Shown here: one piece after another, positions 12,385 through 24,980 of the stretch
Layout: every line of letters begins with the position of its first letter
Numbering within the stretch: the first letter of the stretch is position 1
NCBI GenBank assembly: GCA_948567375.1
Contig: OX419762.1
Location: forward strand, 30,210,608-30,274,607
Origin: Lunularia cruciata
Taxonomy: Eukaryota; Streptophyta; Marchantiopsida; Lunulariales; Lunulariaceae
Direction of reading: 5' to 3'
DNA: 64,000 nt
Notes under the pieces: generated by a model
Told to the model about the DNA's origin: nothing
The model's database searches: none
What the model saw: only the letters and a program-made list of their open reading frames with translations
Position numbers and translations under genes: made by a program

Positions 12385-12960
12385 TTATCTAGAGGTGTAA
12401 ATTAGCTTGGTAATATCTTTATGGATGTTATATATGATGGTCTAAGTAGATTAGATAGAGGTGTCATCAAAAGAGTATTTCCACTAACAGGGTAGAAGCC
12501 AAAAATACCATGGAAACTTCATAGCCAATTTTAGAGGACTAAGTAATGAATTAGACCTCAGAAAATGGAAGATTCAACTCTTTAGAAGAAAAGAGGTTGC
12601 CTTACCCCCCTTGTTTGTCTCATCAAGAGCTTTCCAATAGTACCTCACCAATGCTATTCTGAGCTTATAACAAGAAGATTCTCCATAGATTCCATGTGGT
12701 CAAACTTGTTTAGCCAACCAAATAGAACAAGGATCAGCATGTCTCCAATCCATGTAGCTAATCTATTGGTGGAGCTTGCTGACATGTCACTAATTCATGT
12801 ATTTGATCCAAGGAAATAGTTCCATTTTAGTGGATCCTCTTTGCTACAATAATAAAGATAAGTGCTCCTTTGGGGCATTGGAGTGTTGAGGAATGAAACC
12901 TTGTGTTTCTCTTGTGTTTCTTTTGGGGTTTCTCTTATCCTTGGAATATTACATCTCCTC
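12385..12960 (+). repeat. Dispersed repeat R, copy 2
   Basis: Diverged second copy of the repeat at 2985-3560, same orientation, with small indels throughout. It lies upstream of the coiled-coil relic of element B, whereas copy 1 lies downstream of the relic of element A. If R is part of an LTR, this would be the 5' LTR side of element B. Confidence 0.6.
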
Positions 12961-15100
12961 ACAGTAGGCCAAGTAAGAGTATGAAAGCCAAAATAGACAA
13001 TGCACTTGTAGGAGGAAAGTCCACTAATAGATATAAAATAAAATATCTAAGAGATCCCATTACATGATTTGTAATAGAATCCATCATGAAGTTGTTTTGA
13101 TTGAAACAAACTTCATATGTAGATCTCAACCAAGCAATTTCCTTCAAATTTCTACACAAAGAGAAATGTATGAGTTGGGGGTGGATGTTCTGTGAGCGAG
13201 TAAAAAAGTTTTAAGAGGACATGGAATAGGGAGTGGTCGTGATTGTAGCACCCTTCATTGCGCACTCCTACTTTGGAATGGGCTTCAAACAAGGAGAAGG
13301 AGAGATTTTTGAGTCACTTCCATCATCTAGCCTACTTCAGTGGACATCCCAATTTAGCCAAGGTATAATGAGGCATCACTACAAGGACAAGTAATACGCT
13401 CATACCAAGAAGTTTGTATCTACCAAAGACTCCTATAACACCATTGTGATTAGTAAGTATGTATTCACAACAAAGGCAAAAACCATGGTCTCCAAGAAAT
13501 GAAAGAGAAACTAGGTTATTGAAGTTTTGTCAAGTGAAAGTGGAAGTGGTAGAGCCAATAGACATGGTGGAAACAAGGTCTCTATGACAAAATAAGGTCA
13601 CTCTAGCTCCAAGAAAGAAACCTCCAGAAATGAGAACTAGTCAAGTAGCGATGACTTGTTTATGCACAACTTGTCACCGGATACCAACAACAAACTATCC
13701 AAGGAGGCAACAAACAACTATACATAGACATCACCATTTCCCAATAAATCTACAAAGGATAAGAGGAAAGCAACAATGGAAGACAATGACAAGACTTTGA
13801 TCACTATCTTGAAGAAAGCACCTACACCAATGCATGTCTTTTTCCTCAAACCTTGTCAGCCTAAGAGTACTATTATAAACATCATAGATGTCATTTTGGG
13901 GACACAAACCAACCAAGTTTCCATGTTGGCTGAGGAAATGTAGAAGCATGAAGTAGAAGCCCAAAAGCTAAACACACTATGAGCCCCCACCTACAAGAAG
14001 TGGATAAACATACTATGGTAGCAAACTAGATGATGTTAGAACACATCAAGATGGAAGATCCTCCTTATGTGACACCATCATCAAAATCTCTAGTACAAGA
14101 TGATGACCCACATATGATAACAATATTTGCTGAAATTTGAAATACAACAATAACTTGATGGTGTGGTTGATGTTGGTATACTTTGTACATGCAATAATGC
14201 CAATGATGGAACTATTGGAGGAGATTGCACCCTTCTACAAAGAATTGGACTCTACCATTGACAAGCTAGTTAAGCTTGTAAGGTACCTTCATGAAAAAAC
14301 AAGCATAGCCACCAAAAACAAAATTGAGTAACAACAACAAACGGCTCACCAAGGAGATTGTATCAATGAAGAAGAGAGACCAATTGCTTGAGAAGTTTCA
14401 ACATGAAGAGCCGGCATTATGAGGACAACATAAGTCATCTAATAATACACTTAATCAAAGGTTGATGTGGTATAAATGAAGGTTACTAAACAACCAACTT
14501 GCTACAAATAGCAAATTAATGCATGAGACAAAGAGTTGATAACTGTTCAAAAAAAATTGGATACCACTAACACAAGGAGAACTATAGCGGAAAGATGGTA
14601 TAGGAGTCTGAAAGAGCTCATAGATCTTTGTATCTAGGAACTTACTACATGAGAAAGAGGAGGAGATTACAACATGTACAAGAGGAGACACTTGCGAGCA
14701 AGTTGCAATGAGATTGCAAAAACTTGGCAAACAAATGTGCAAGCCTTCTCATGATCACAAAACATATTCTAACTCAGCTCTTGAACCAATTGGAATCTAT
14801 GGCCAACAACACTACAAATTGGACAAAGACCAAAAAATTCAAAACTCATATCAAGGCTCTTGAGAGGAAGGTCTATATAAATGATCAACTACAACCTCAT
14901 CTCTCAAATTGTATAGCTACACAAAATCCAAGTTCAAAGAAGCCCAAACAATTGTCGCAAACAAGGTCACCAAGAAACAAAAGGGAGCTCATTGAGCTTA
15001 TTCAAATCTGCAAAGGCACAAGTTGTTTATCAGATATGCCGCCATATTGTTTACAAACAAGTGATAACTCCAATGATGTCATGCAAATAGAGCTATAGCA
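12961..15100 (+). pseudogene. Decayed coiled-coil (gag-like) ORF, element B
   Basis: From about 13200 to 15100 the plus strand reads as a lysine-, glutamate- and asparagine-rich protein broken by many stops, most of them TAG or TGA. The better-preserved pieces are 14137-14331 and 14724-15098. The segment near 14820-14900 resembles element A near 2820-2900. No zinc knuckle and no pol motifs follow it before repeat S, so this looks like an LTR-type element without pol. Function is unknown; gag is only a positional guess. Confidence 0.35.
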
Positions 15101-15336
15101 ACCTTTGTTACAAGCAATTTGTCAAGTCATTGTCTTTGTCTCATGGGTTGATTTCCTCTCATAGTCATTCATATCTTTCTTATTATTTACTTCTTGTAAT
15201 TGTAGTCTAGACACTTTGTACTTGTAATTAGTTTGTAGATCTTAGTGTACATTTTTTTTCCAAGTAGACCACTATATAACACAAGAAGATATGAAAAATT
15301 TGTTGAGGTAGTAGTGCCATGTAAGATATGCCTACT

Positions 15337-15648
15337 TGGAGATTAGGTTAGGATGAGATAAAAATCTTATTAATGAGGACTAGATGTAATTAGAAAATTT
15401 CTATCTATTTGTGGTCATTGGATCTCTTTGGTGGTTAAATAAAAAATGTATATAGGGCTTAAACTGGATGTTTATTATGATCATTTGGTACATTCTTTTT
15501 TTGCAATAAATGAGGCATTATCGTCAAGACCATCAAGTTGGTATATGTGTATGTGGCTACTCTTTGTATGAATGTTTGCCTACCTACTTACATCTAGTCC
15601 TCATCAATAAGATTCTTATCTCATCCTAATCTAGTCCCAAGGAATCTT
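15337..15648. repeat. Inverted repeat of about 60 bp arms (fold-back or MITE-like)
   Basis: The left arm (about 15337-15398) contains TTAGGATGAGATAAAAATCT and TTAATGAGGACTAGATGTAA. The right arm (about 15586-15648) is its inverted counterpart, at roughly 85-90% identity by eye. The loop is about 190 bp. No convincing target-site duplication flanks the arms, so a transposon origin is only one option. Confidence 0.5.
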
Positions 15649-16335
15649 AATATAGAGGCGTAAGCAATAGAGTGAAAAAACCATTCATGTAGATCTAGAG
15701 GGAGGACCTCTAGGTGCTCTACATAGGCCAAGAATGATATCCTACTAAACTTTTGCATGCTTGGATATTGTTAAGTACCATGAATTGGGAGACTAAGTAG
15801 TAGGAATCTTTCTATTCTCCTATAAACTAGTGTAGTTCGGGAAGGGTAGTACACTATGTTATAGTTGTAGATGATAGAGAGAAATAACACTTTGGAGACT
15901 TAACTCCAATTTAGTTTGCACACTCCGATCTACTACTTGTGAGATCCTTTGAGGTTTGTCTATCTTGTACAACTCAATGTTTGTAATGATGGTGCAGAGT
16001 GTAGATCATAGGAGGGTTATGACGATAATAAGCAGAAATCTGGTCCAACTAGTTGGAGTGCAAGGAAATTCTAGGGCAAGGTAACCTTTGATGAGTGATT
16101 CATCACCTTCAAGAGTCTTTTGAATTATAGTTACCATGGAAGTTATTAATAATTATTTACATTCTTGTAGTATGCCTATAGGGGTGAGACCACACTCTTT
16201 TGGGAATGCTTTGCCCAATAGGTTAAAAAAAAAAACATCATTGTTCACTTTGTGACAGTTTTCCTTGTTTCTAGTCATATCCAACTCATATCTTCATGGG
16301 ATTAACCAATTCTTACTGGGTTGATTCTTACCATG
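15649..16335 (+). repeat. Non-coding, containing repeat S copy 2
   Basis: No gene. The segment 16165-16335 matches 4365-4570 in words and order. A (A)11 run lies near 16225. This probably belongs to the 3' non-coding end or LTR of element B. Confidence 0.4.
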
Positions 16336-17203
16336 ATATTACAAATTTGAAATTTTTTGTGTCATTAAAAAAAGCATTAATAGGATTTTATTGACATTGC
16401 AGCTTTGGATCAGTATGAAAATGATAGAACATTGTGATGATAGTTTTCCAACATATAAGATACTTTGTATTTTTTTGAGATTAATGTAAATGAAAGATAA
16501 TAAAACTCCTTGTTTTAAGTTTTTACACATGGTTAAGTTTTATCTAGTTTAATTTCTAAATATTTTTATTTATTTAAATTATTTTTGGTGTTGGTAGTTT
16601 CAAGTCACATATTAATTGTTTCTAAATTGAGTATACAAAACTTTATGATTCTGTATATTCTCAGCTTAAGTACTTACTCTTAAGCACATTCTTGCTTTAC
16701 AAGTCATATTTTTGACCACATCATATGCAAGCTATTTTTTTTAAAGAAATTTATATTTATTTACCTATCTATGATACTATACATAACTCAATTTTTTTTA
16801 GAGAAAGCTAAAATGTTAAATTATAGCAAAGATAAGCAATAAGAATTAATAATGAAAGTTCTATTTTTATGTTAAAATGTATCATACATTTTTTTATCTC
16901 AATCTTCTTATTCAATGTTCTATTTCTCTAATGAAATTCTGTAAAATGATGTTTGGGTTACTGTTACATGAGTATTTTATGTTCATATGAATACATATGT
17001 TTTTAATAACTTATGTCATTCTCATACTAAATCTTTATGTATTTTTTTCCTTTGCATTCTTATATAATTATTTCTATTAGTGCTCATTGAAGCTGAAGTA
17101 GATTCAACAAGACTAGACAAAGTTAAATATAGGTTAGATTAATGCCATGTAAAATATATAAAAAATAATTATTTCATATAGATTTTAAAACATTCAAAAG
17201 GTC

Positions 17204-17206
<3 letters not shown>
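16336..17206. other. AT-rich intergenic sequence, nothing recognised
   Basis: No frame over 63 codons and no coding-like or structured signal was seen. Confidence 0.6.
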
Positions 17207-17251
<45 letters not shown>

Positions 17252-17775
17252 CTTCATTGATACTGCTTATTTCCTTAGTAATTTTAGTACCTCATGATAT
17301 TTGGTATTTATTGTAATTTTTAGGTTCAAAGAAACTGTTAGTATTAATTTCATTTTAAAATAATAAGGAGGTTAAATAATTATCTGTATAATCTAAATTT
17401 ACGATCTTATATCTTTATATAGGATAGATGTCATTTCTTTTAATACTATCTATAAGTTCAAAGAAAATATATTTTTACCTTCTCTATAATTTAAGGACAG
17501 CTCTCTTTTTGACATATATGGAGGGATATTGGAAAGACTTGACTGCAAGGTAGCATTGAGAAGGATATTAAAATATTCTCAAGATATTATCAATTATATT
17601 AAATTTGATAGATATTTATGTGCATACTACTATATTAGATATTGTATTAGAACACATATTAATATCAAAAATGCCACAAAAGGAAGGTAAATTGGAGACC
17701 ATGCTGATTTTCATGTTAGAAGTTACACATCAATCAAAGGAAAAAAAATTCAATCCGGAGTGTATAATCATGAAG

Positions 17776-17845
<70 letters not shown>

Positions 17846-18360
17846 CTTCATTGATACTGCTTATTTCCTTAGTAATTTTAGTACCTCATGATATTTGGTA
17901 TTTATTGTAATTTTTAGGTTCAAAGAAACTGTTAGTATTAATTTCATTTTAAAATAATAAGGAGGTTAAATAATCATCTGTATAATCTAAATTTACGATC
18001 TTATATCTTTATATAGGATAGATGTCATTTCTTTTAATACTATCTATAAGTTCAAAGAAAATATATTTTTACCTTCTCTATAATTTAAGGACAGCTCTCT
18101 TTTTGACATATATGGAGGGATATTGGAAAGACTTGACTTCAAGGTAGCATTGAGAAGGATATTAAAATATTCTCAAGATATTATCAATTATATTAAATTT
18201 GATAGATATTTATGTGCATACTACTATATTAGATATTGTATTAGAACACGTATTAATATCAAAAATGCCACAAAAGGAAGGTAAATTGGAGACCATGCTG
18301 ATTTTCATGTTAGAAGTTACACATCAATCAAAGGAAAAAAAAACTCAATCCGGAGTGTAT
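17207..18360 (+). repeat. Recent 515-bp tandem duplication with two (TA)n tracts
   Basis: Unit 1 (17251-17765) and unit 2 (17845-18360) differ at only about four or five positions that I could find (for example near 17373/17974 and 17545/18138), so they are roughly 99% identical. Each unit is preceded by a (TA)n tract (17207-17250 and 17777-17844). The unit itself is AT-rich and non-coding. The frame at 17605-17910, with an alternating Tyr-Ile run, is translation of the TA tract. Slippage, unequal exchange at the TA tracts, or an assembly error could produce this. Confidence 0.9.
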
Positions 18361-20861
18361 ACTTATCCTTAAGGATCAATTAGTATTTTCATGTTTTAAA
18401 TCAATTTTTAGCTTTAGATGAGCTTGTCCATATTAATTACTTTATTGAATGTTTATCCATATTTCTCAAGTAATGTCTAAGAGGAACATTTCTAGTATTG
18501 GTTGCTCATCTGTATTGGAGGGCATTTTGAAGGTATAGATGGAGTAATAGAATTGATGGAGAAGCTACAGAAAATTCCATCAAAATTTAAATGATTTAAA
18601 TTGTGAAAATTTATAGTCCATTATTCTTTATGATTTGATTTATGATATACTCTCACTTTATCATAAAACCAGTGTAAAAAATATATCCAACGTAAAAAAG
18701 AATGGTAGTGTTTTTGGAGTTATATAATTATGAAACAGTTCAATTCTGGGAACTACTCTGTCCTATACTAGTATTAGTGGAAAAAAATCAATGTAATCTT
18801 GATTAAAAAGTTATGTATTATTATAATATTTTTGGAATTTCCTCTTAAAAATGGAAGAGATTTCTTGAAGATTGGAGATATTATATACAAGATAATCAGG
18901 ACAACATAATAATATCTCCTTGTCTTAGGAAATTTGGGTCTTTATCATCTGACTTCAAAAGGGTATTATTGAAATGAGAAGTCAAGCATTAAATAAATAA
19001 ATAAAAAGAAAAAGAAAAAAAGAAAAAAAAGGTGATTTAAACTAAATTCATATCATAAAAAGAATTTATGCACACTAGAGAAAATATCTTTAGTTGTGAT
19101 AAATGTAGATTTTAATAGAATATTTTTCTTTTCACAGTTGCGAGGAACCCTGTGATGGAGTGGCGTGGATAGAGCAGGCAGACTACTCACAACAAGGCTC
19201 TATCTCGCACCCCGGCAAATGCTTTTTGTTTACGCTCTCTTCCTTTGGTCAAGTGCCGCCTCGCTTTGGTCTTTTCCAAATAGAAATTAGATTAAACTAT
19301 AACTTTGGATGTTTTTCAGAACTTGCTATTCGAAGTTCAGTTTACTTGCACAAAATTTATTTTAACTTTTAAATTCTGGTTTGTAGAATAATATTATAAA
19401 ATTATTATGAAGCACTATAAATGTTTGTTATTAGATTTATCTACTAATATGAACAACTACAAGTTGTTGTGAGTGTATGTCAAGTCAATTGCAAGCGATT
19501 GTAAAATGGATTCAAATAAAGAACCGGTAACAGGGGAGATTTTGATTATTATTTGCACGAGAGTTAAATATTTTCCCTCTTTAAATAAATCCCAGAAAAA
19601 GATATGAAGCTATTTCTTTAGTGTAAAAAAGGTGGATTGGGATCCGGAGCTTCTGCTTATCCATTTCAGCTAAATATTTAAGGATAGTCTCGCCCTATAC
19701 ACAAACCATTGAAAAATAATCTAAACTTCAACCACTAATCTCATAACAAGTTCCAACACTTTTTGCATACCAAATGAAACTCCTAACTCTTTGGAGGACA
19801 ATAGTTTTGTAGTTTCAAATCACTAGGTGGGTAGACCTTGATTCTCCAGCGAGCGAGAATGTCTCGGACTGAACTAATTGAACATATCCCGAATTAGCAC
19901 AAAGTATTGCCAAGAAAACTATCCTACCTACAACCCGACAAATTAGCTTTCTAGGACAGAGTAACAAGAAAATGTCCTTAGAAGTTTTGTCTCTTCTAGT
20001 CCCAAAATGGTGAAAGTTCAAATGCTCGCTATTTCATCCTCATAAATATGGTGATAACCAGAAGGTCAGAGAAGCAGAACATTCAAAAACCATAGAAGCA
20101 CGTTCAACTGGAACCGATCGATTCTGAAAAGGACGGTGGATGTCTGGCATATCGACGGGACTGAACTGACTAGCGGATAACTGTCTGCTGTGGCAGTACA
20201 GGAAAGGCCGGTCAAGAACCGAAAGAACCAAGTCGGCAATCCGACGGATAGAAGAAGTTCAAGAAGATGATGACAGGGCCAGGAGGCAACCTTTGTTACT
20301 TACGTGAAATCCAGAGACATAACGAACGGCGTCTCTAATTTCATCGGGTTGTGTACAATACTGTACCGTACTGTACCGTACTGGATGGAGCGTACGAGCG
20401 GCATATGACCATAAGTTGCGAATACATCACAGTTATTGATGTGTTTGGAATTACGGTATACAGTAGTCCAATTTGCAGATTTGATTATTCAGATTTTGGT
20501 TACTATGAGATTTACGTTGAGTGTTTATGTAGTACAGTCATCCCGGAGAAGAAGTAGAGTTATCTTTCGGAATCCAAGTTATACGGTACATTTCAGGATT
20601 ACTTTTCTACTTTCCGATGGTCATTCCTTTGGTACAAATCTGCTAATTTAGGATATTAAGGTAGATCGAAGAGTTTAGAGCGTTATTGGGGAAAAACAAA
20701 GTCCTCAAGTGATAGAAGGCATATCATCAATGTCAACAAAGAAATATAGCATAGTTATTTCCATAACTGAACAGAGAGAGTACAACACACTGAATTTCTT
20801 TATTCCGTAGTGACCATTCTATTTCAGAACGAAATCAAATAAAGGAGGGAAACGCGGACCA
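18361..20861. other. Intergenic, no gene recognised
   Basis: 18361-19120 is AT-rich with no coding signal. From 19130 to 20860 base composition becomes more balanced and contains several CpGs, but the short frames on both strands (for example 19160-19372, minus 19815-20021 and 20040-20231, plus 20436-20651) show no motif and conflict with one another. A CTGTACCGTA word is repeated in tandem near 20361-20381. Confidence 0.5.
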
Positions 20862-21575
20862 CATAGAACACATGAAGGAAGATCCCATCCAGCCATACAA
20901 GGGAGAGAAAAAAGAGGTAAAATGGAATTAGATTACAGAGATAGACAAAAGAAATAAAATGAGGTTAGATTACAATGAAAGATACAAGAATGAAAGATAC
21001 AAGGGAGAGACAAAGGAGGTAAAATGGGCTCAGATTATAGAGAGACAAAAGAGGTAAAATGGGGTTAGATTATAGAGAAAGGCAAAAGAGGTAAAATGGG
21101 GTTAGATTACAGAGAAAGACAAAAGAAGTAAAATGGAGCTAGATTACAAAGGAAGACATAAGAAGTAAAATGGTGCTAGATTACAAAGGAAGACAAAAGA
21201 AGTAAAATGGGGTTAGATTACAGAGAAAGACAAAAGAAGTAAAATGAGGCTAGATTACAAAGGAAGACAAAAGAAGTAAAATGGGGTTAGATTACAAGGA
21301 AAGACAAAAGAGGTAAAATGGAGCTAGCTCCAACAATATAGATATAAAAATCTGCTCTGTTGTCCTAGGATATTTAAATTATACAAATCATAAAATTTAT
21401 GAATTATTGGAGTATTGAAAAAACATCATCTAATGTGATTGTTTTTATTTTATGGAAGGCACTAGCTAATGCTCTATGGAGAACAATGAATACATGTTAT
21501 CCAAAATATATTATAAAGTATGAAAATAAAAATAATACCTCTGGCATAAAATCAAATGAAAGAGAATTGTTTTTA
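20862..21575 (-). mobile_element. 5'-truncated non-LTR copy with internal tandem array
   Basis: Reading on the minus strand, the 3' terminus of the non-LTR family is at 20862 (ACGCGGACCACATAG on the plus strand). From about 20915 to 21335 a 36-38 bp unit built on GACAAAAGAAGTAAAATGG is repeated about ten times. From 21336 the normal 3' UTR resumes (compare 21664-21900) and similarity fades at about 21570, where the next copy begins. The repeat unit derives from the element's own sequence just upstream of its 3' hairpin. Confidence 0.7.
20915..21335 (-). repeat. Minisatellite from the element's 3' UTR, about 10 x 37 bp
   Basis: Units alternate TTAGATTACAGAG, AAGACAAAAGAAGTAAAATGG and close variants. 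The single-copy version of this sequence is found at the 3' end of the other copies (for example 9005-9035 on plus, 61998-62045 on minus), so the array arose by local amplification within the element. Confidence 0.8.
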
Positions 21576-21582
21576 TGGAGAA

Positions 21583-23123
21583 AAGGTGACCACATAGAAC
21601 ACAAAAAGGATAGGAAGACCTCATCAAGTTGCACAAGGAAGAGACAAAAGAGGTAGAATGGGACTAGGCTCCAATAGTACAAATATTAGAAATAAGCCCT
21701 ACCGCAACTAAGATATCTGAGCTATGCAAGTTGTAAGGTCTGCAAACTACTAGAGCATCCAAAGAAACATCACCAAGAGTGATTGCTCTCCTATGGATTG
21801 CACCAACCAATGCTCTCTATAAAGCAATGAACACACATTGTCTAAAGTATGCTAGAAAGTATGTGAGTGAGAGTGGTACTCCTTGGCGTCTAATATGATA
21901 AGCTCTTGCGCATTCCCTAATAAATGTGTCAAACACCATGTCCATCACTCCATATAACTCCAAGGCTAGAGGAATAAAGAAGTGATCTCATTGCATACCC
22001 CTATACTTGGAGACCTTAAGTGTGGCAACTCCGCTCACCGCCTATCTAGGAGGATGAGTAATCACTCTCTTCAAAACTACATCACACTTAGGGTCTATAG
22101 TTGCAACATCTGCTATTGTCACCTGATCATCTTGGACCAAGTATAAGTCTGCTTTGACACATGTTGTCTGCAAAGAATATGAACGCTCTCTCAAGGTATC
22201 CACTCTCTCATGCCATAGAAAACACTATATCCTTAATGGCATTATGTATAGAATATCCTCTATCTTCCATAAGGACACCGTGTCATATGACTGATACTAC
22301 ATCTAGTGTAGAACCACACTCACAAGTGAGTAACAAAGATGTAGACTGGTGGACCAAACCTAAGCGGAACCTCATTGTTGTAGAGAAAGTGGTTGGTGCA
22401 AGTTGGAATGCCCTAATGCATGGTCGACCTAGGATACAAGAACTTGCACCCTTGTCGGAGCAAGAGTGAAGATGAGCTCTAGTGGCCTAAGGACTAGATT
22501 AGTCAACTAAGAGAGAATGCAGCATATGTTGCACTTTCACTCCATCAAGGAAGATTGCAAACCTCTGGTCCAATCTGATGGTAGTGAAGCAAAGGATGGA
22601 AGTTCCTTTGTGCCCATGGAGATAGACCATCTCTTGTTTGCCACAATAATACTTGGAGTGAAAAGGATCCTTCCTCCACCTTGGTCACATAAGTCTCCAA
22701 AATTGGCCATCAAGAACCACAAAATGGGAGGAAAGTAGGGGTGCTGAGAGAGCCCAACTACCTAAAAATGCTATAAGTGCCATCTTCTCCATAATAAATT
22801 GGCCTACCTCTCCGTATGAGATTGGTAGAGATGTTTGTCTATGTGCCCAATCCCACATCACACATTCAAAATTCCATGGTCTGATGATATCACCAAAGAC
22901 TCCCATAATCCTCCTATCAACATGATAAGAAAATCAAGGAAAGAAGAACCATGTGGAAAAGGTAAGTCAGTCAATGTGCAATACTAGAGGAGAGTATATC
23001 AAATGCCACTTGCAAATTTCCTAGTAGAAGAAGGTCATCCACATGGAGAATATCCTCTACAAGTGCAACATCTAAGAAGATGTGATAAAATCCTTGAATC
23101 CTATCGGCATTCCAAGTATATAT
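21583..23123 (-). mobile_element. 3' half of interrupted non-LTR copy
   Basis: Minus-strand copy of the element at 5568-9093. The 3' end is at about 21583, and the region corresponds to 7505-9085 of the plus-strand copy. It contains the endonuclease and CCHC region in reverse (about 22140-22480) and the end of the RT. Similarity stops exactly at the Gypsy boundary (23121-23124) and resumes at 32643 beyond it, so both halves are one insertion that was later split. The frames inside (for example minus 22685-22906 and 22971-23165) are fragments of the RT polyprotein. Confidence 0.85.
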
Positions 23124-23571
23124 TGTCACACCATTTGTAGTGTCGCATCTAGATTGCTTGGACATTGGAGTTGTAGTGATAGTAGTTAGAGTTATTTCAG
23201 TAGTTTCTCAGAGACTACTTTCCAACGGTTAGATTTTGTGTTTGGGTACTGACTTCATGGTGGGGCCCACCGTCACTTTGCACTGTTTGCACCATGAGTG
23301 TGCTGTCAGCGAGACCGTTAGGGTTTCAAACCTAGCTTGAGTCCAAGGGTATACTTTTGAAGTGCAGTTTAAGAGAGCTCACTTCTCTGATGTTGAGCCT
23401 TCGAGTTCCTTGCTATGGTAGACAGAGGCCGGCGAGCGTCACCTGGATTCTCTTAGCTAAAGTGGGTGTGGCTTGACTGTAATCAGTGCCCAGTTGTTGA
23501 TAGTTTATAGAGTGATAGATCAAGTACTGATCTAAGCTGAGTTGACTCAAAAGTTATAAACAATCTGATTA
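23124..23571 (+). repeat. 5' LTR, lacking its first about 110 bp
   Basis: Aligns with 32096-32536 at roughly 85-90% identity by eye, from TGTCAC.CCATTTGTAGTGTC to AATCTGATTA. The first about 110 bp of the LTR, present at 31985-32095, are missing here. Upstream of 23124 is non-LTR element sequence, not LTR. Confidence 0.85.
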
Positions 23572-23582
23572 CATCAGAGAAG
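23569..23582 (+). other. Primer binding site (initiator tRNA-Met type)
   Basis: TTACATCAGAGAAG lies directly at the end of LTR homology. It shares ATCAGAG at the right offset with the TGGTATCAGAGC site complementary to plant initiator Met-tRNA, which most plant LTR elements use. Its position defines the LTR 3' end and therefore shows that the LTR is the 31985-32536 type unit. Confidence 0.55.
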
Positions 23583-24980
23583 TGAAATAAGGGAGGAATC
23601 GGGTGTAGGAACTTTGAGTGTTGGTGGTATCTCTAAGCTCAATGGATCATTGGTAGCTCAATTGAAGTTTAGTTTTTCCCTTGTGTGCAAAAGCTCATTG
23701 CTTGATGTAAATTTGGCAATAAGGTAGACGGTGTGAAAAAGTGCTTGCCAATTTTTGAGCAAAGAAGAAGCACTTTTTGAGATGTGGTTGTGATTTTGAG
23801 CTCAAGAGGTGAAGGTATGATCAATTTATTGCAAGCTGGGCTTCAAAAATAAAATTGTAGATGGAGTTGGGAAGCTATTCTTGTGAATTTGTGATTTGGA
23901 GAAACACATGTTTTCAATTTGGCTCAAGTGAAGAGTTAGCAAAGGATTTGGTGGTTAGCCAAATTTAGGGTTTATGTTATATTTTATGTCAGATTTTGCT
24001 AGAGTTTGCATCAAATTTTGGCCAGATTTGGAGGAGTTTTGCCAACTTGGAGGAGTTTCACTAGTTTCGAGGAGTTTCAAAGTGGCAAGAAGAAAGGTCT
24101 CAGTTGACTAAATTTTGGCATTTAGAGGCATAGGGCTATGAGAGGCTATGAAGGCCTAGAAGGGCCAGCAAGCCAACTTGCTAGCATGAGGCTAGCTAGT
24201 TTAGAGTAGATCTTGGTCATTGGTTGTCAAAATCTACCCATCTTGCTAGATTGTGCACAACAGGGTTTGATCCTTAGATCTCTTGTTTGTAGATTGGTGC
24301 TCTAGCCAACTGGTCCACCCTCACTTGTTGTCCTAGTGAATATGCCACTATTATCTATAAACTTGTAGCCTTGGCTAGGAAAGGAAGTTTAATCCCATTC
24401 TTGGTGATCTTGGTAGCTTAGGACTTAGATACAAACTTCTCTTATGTCAAATGCCAATGGTGGTAGAGTCAGTCCCATGTTGTTTTATGAGATGGAGGAT
24501 TTTCATTTACATTTCTTGTGATTGGACTCCCTCCATTCTTTGCTTCCTATTTGTGCATCATGTTTGTGTAAGGTGCCTTGACTTTTGAGCATTGGTACTT
24601 TGGTGTGCTCTTGGTAGTGAGGCTGGAGTGATGACCAATCAGACTACCTTTGTTTCTCTCTAGTGAGGCAAGAAGTGATGACCTGTAGATTGTGAAAGTG
24701 TGTATTGTGATGGCAGATTACAGGTTGCTCTTTCCCCTAGTGCAATTATCTCAGTAGAGTTACATTAGTGGGTGGTGTTCCATGGGTATTGGCACTTGGT
24801 GGTGCTTAGTTGGTATTAGCACTTGGTTGGGTACTTGCGGTTACGACTTGCAATTGCAGTTTGTGGTTCCAATTCATGGTTGCAGTTGCGGTTACTTTGT
24901 CACGATAAGGTTTGTTGGGGATTCTAGAAGAGTTAGCTTTGCAGTACGTAGTGGGTTTACTCAGAGTGGCACTCAATATC
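23583..24980 (+). other. Leader between PBS and gag
   Basis: About 1.4 kb without a recognisable frame. It includes a tRNA-like antisense relic at 24247-24323. The frame at 24782-24994 runs into the gag frame and may be its N-terminal edge. Confidence 0.45.
24247..24323 (-). other. tRNA-like relic, antisense
   Basis: On the minus strand, AGTTGGCTAGAGCACCAATC resembles the D-arm and box A region of plant tRNAs, and GATCAAACC about 30 nt further on resembles the T-arm and box B. The acceptor stem pairs poorly and the D-stem is imperfect, so it is a relic or a tRNA-derived SINE fragment, not a working gene. A chance resemblance remains possible. Confidence 0.35.

Noticed and set aside
17605-17910. 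101-codon frame with a long alternating Tyr-Ile run
   Set aside because: It is translation of a (TA)n microsatellite; the same applies to minus-strand frames at 49023-49223 and 49451-49702.
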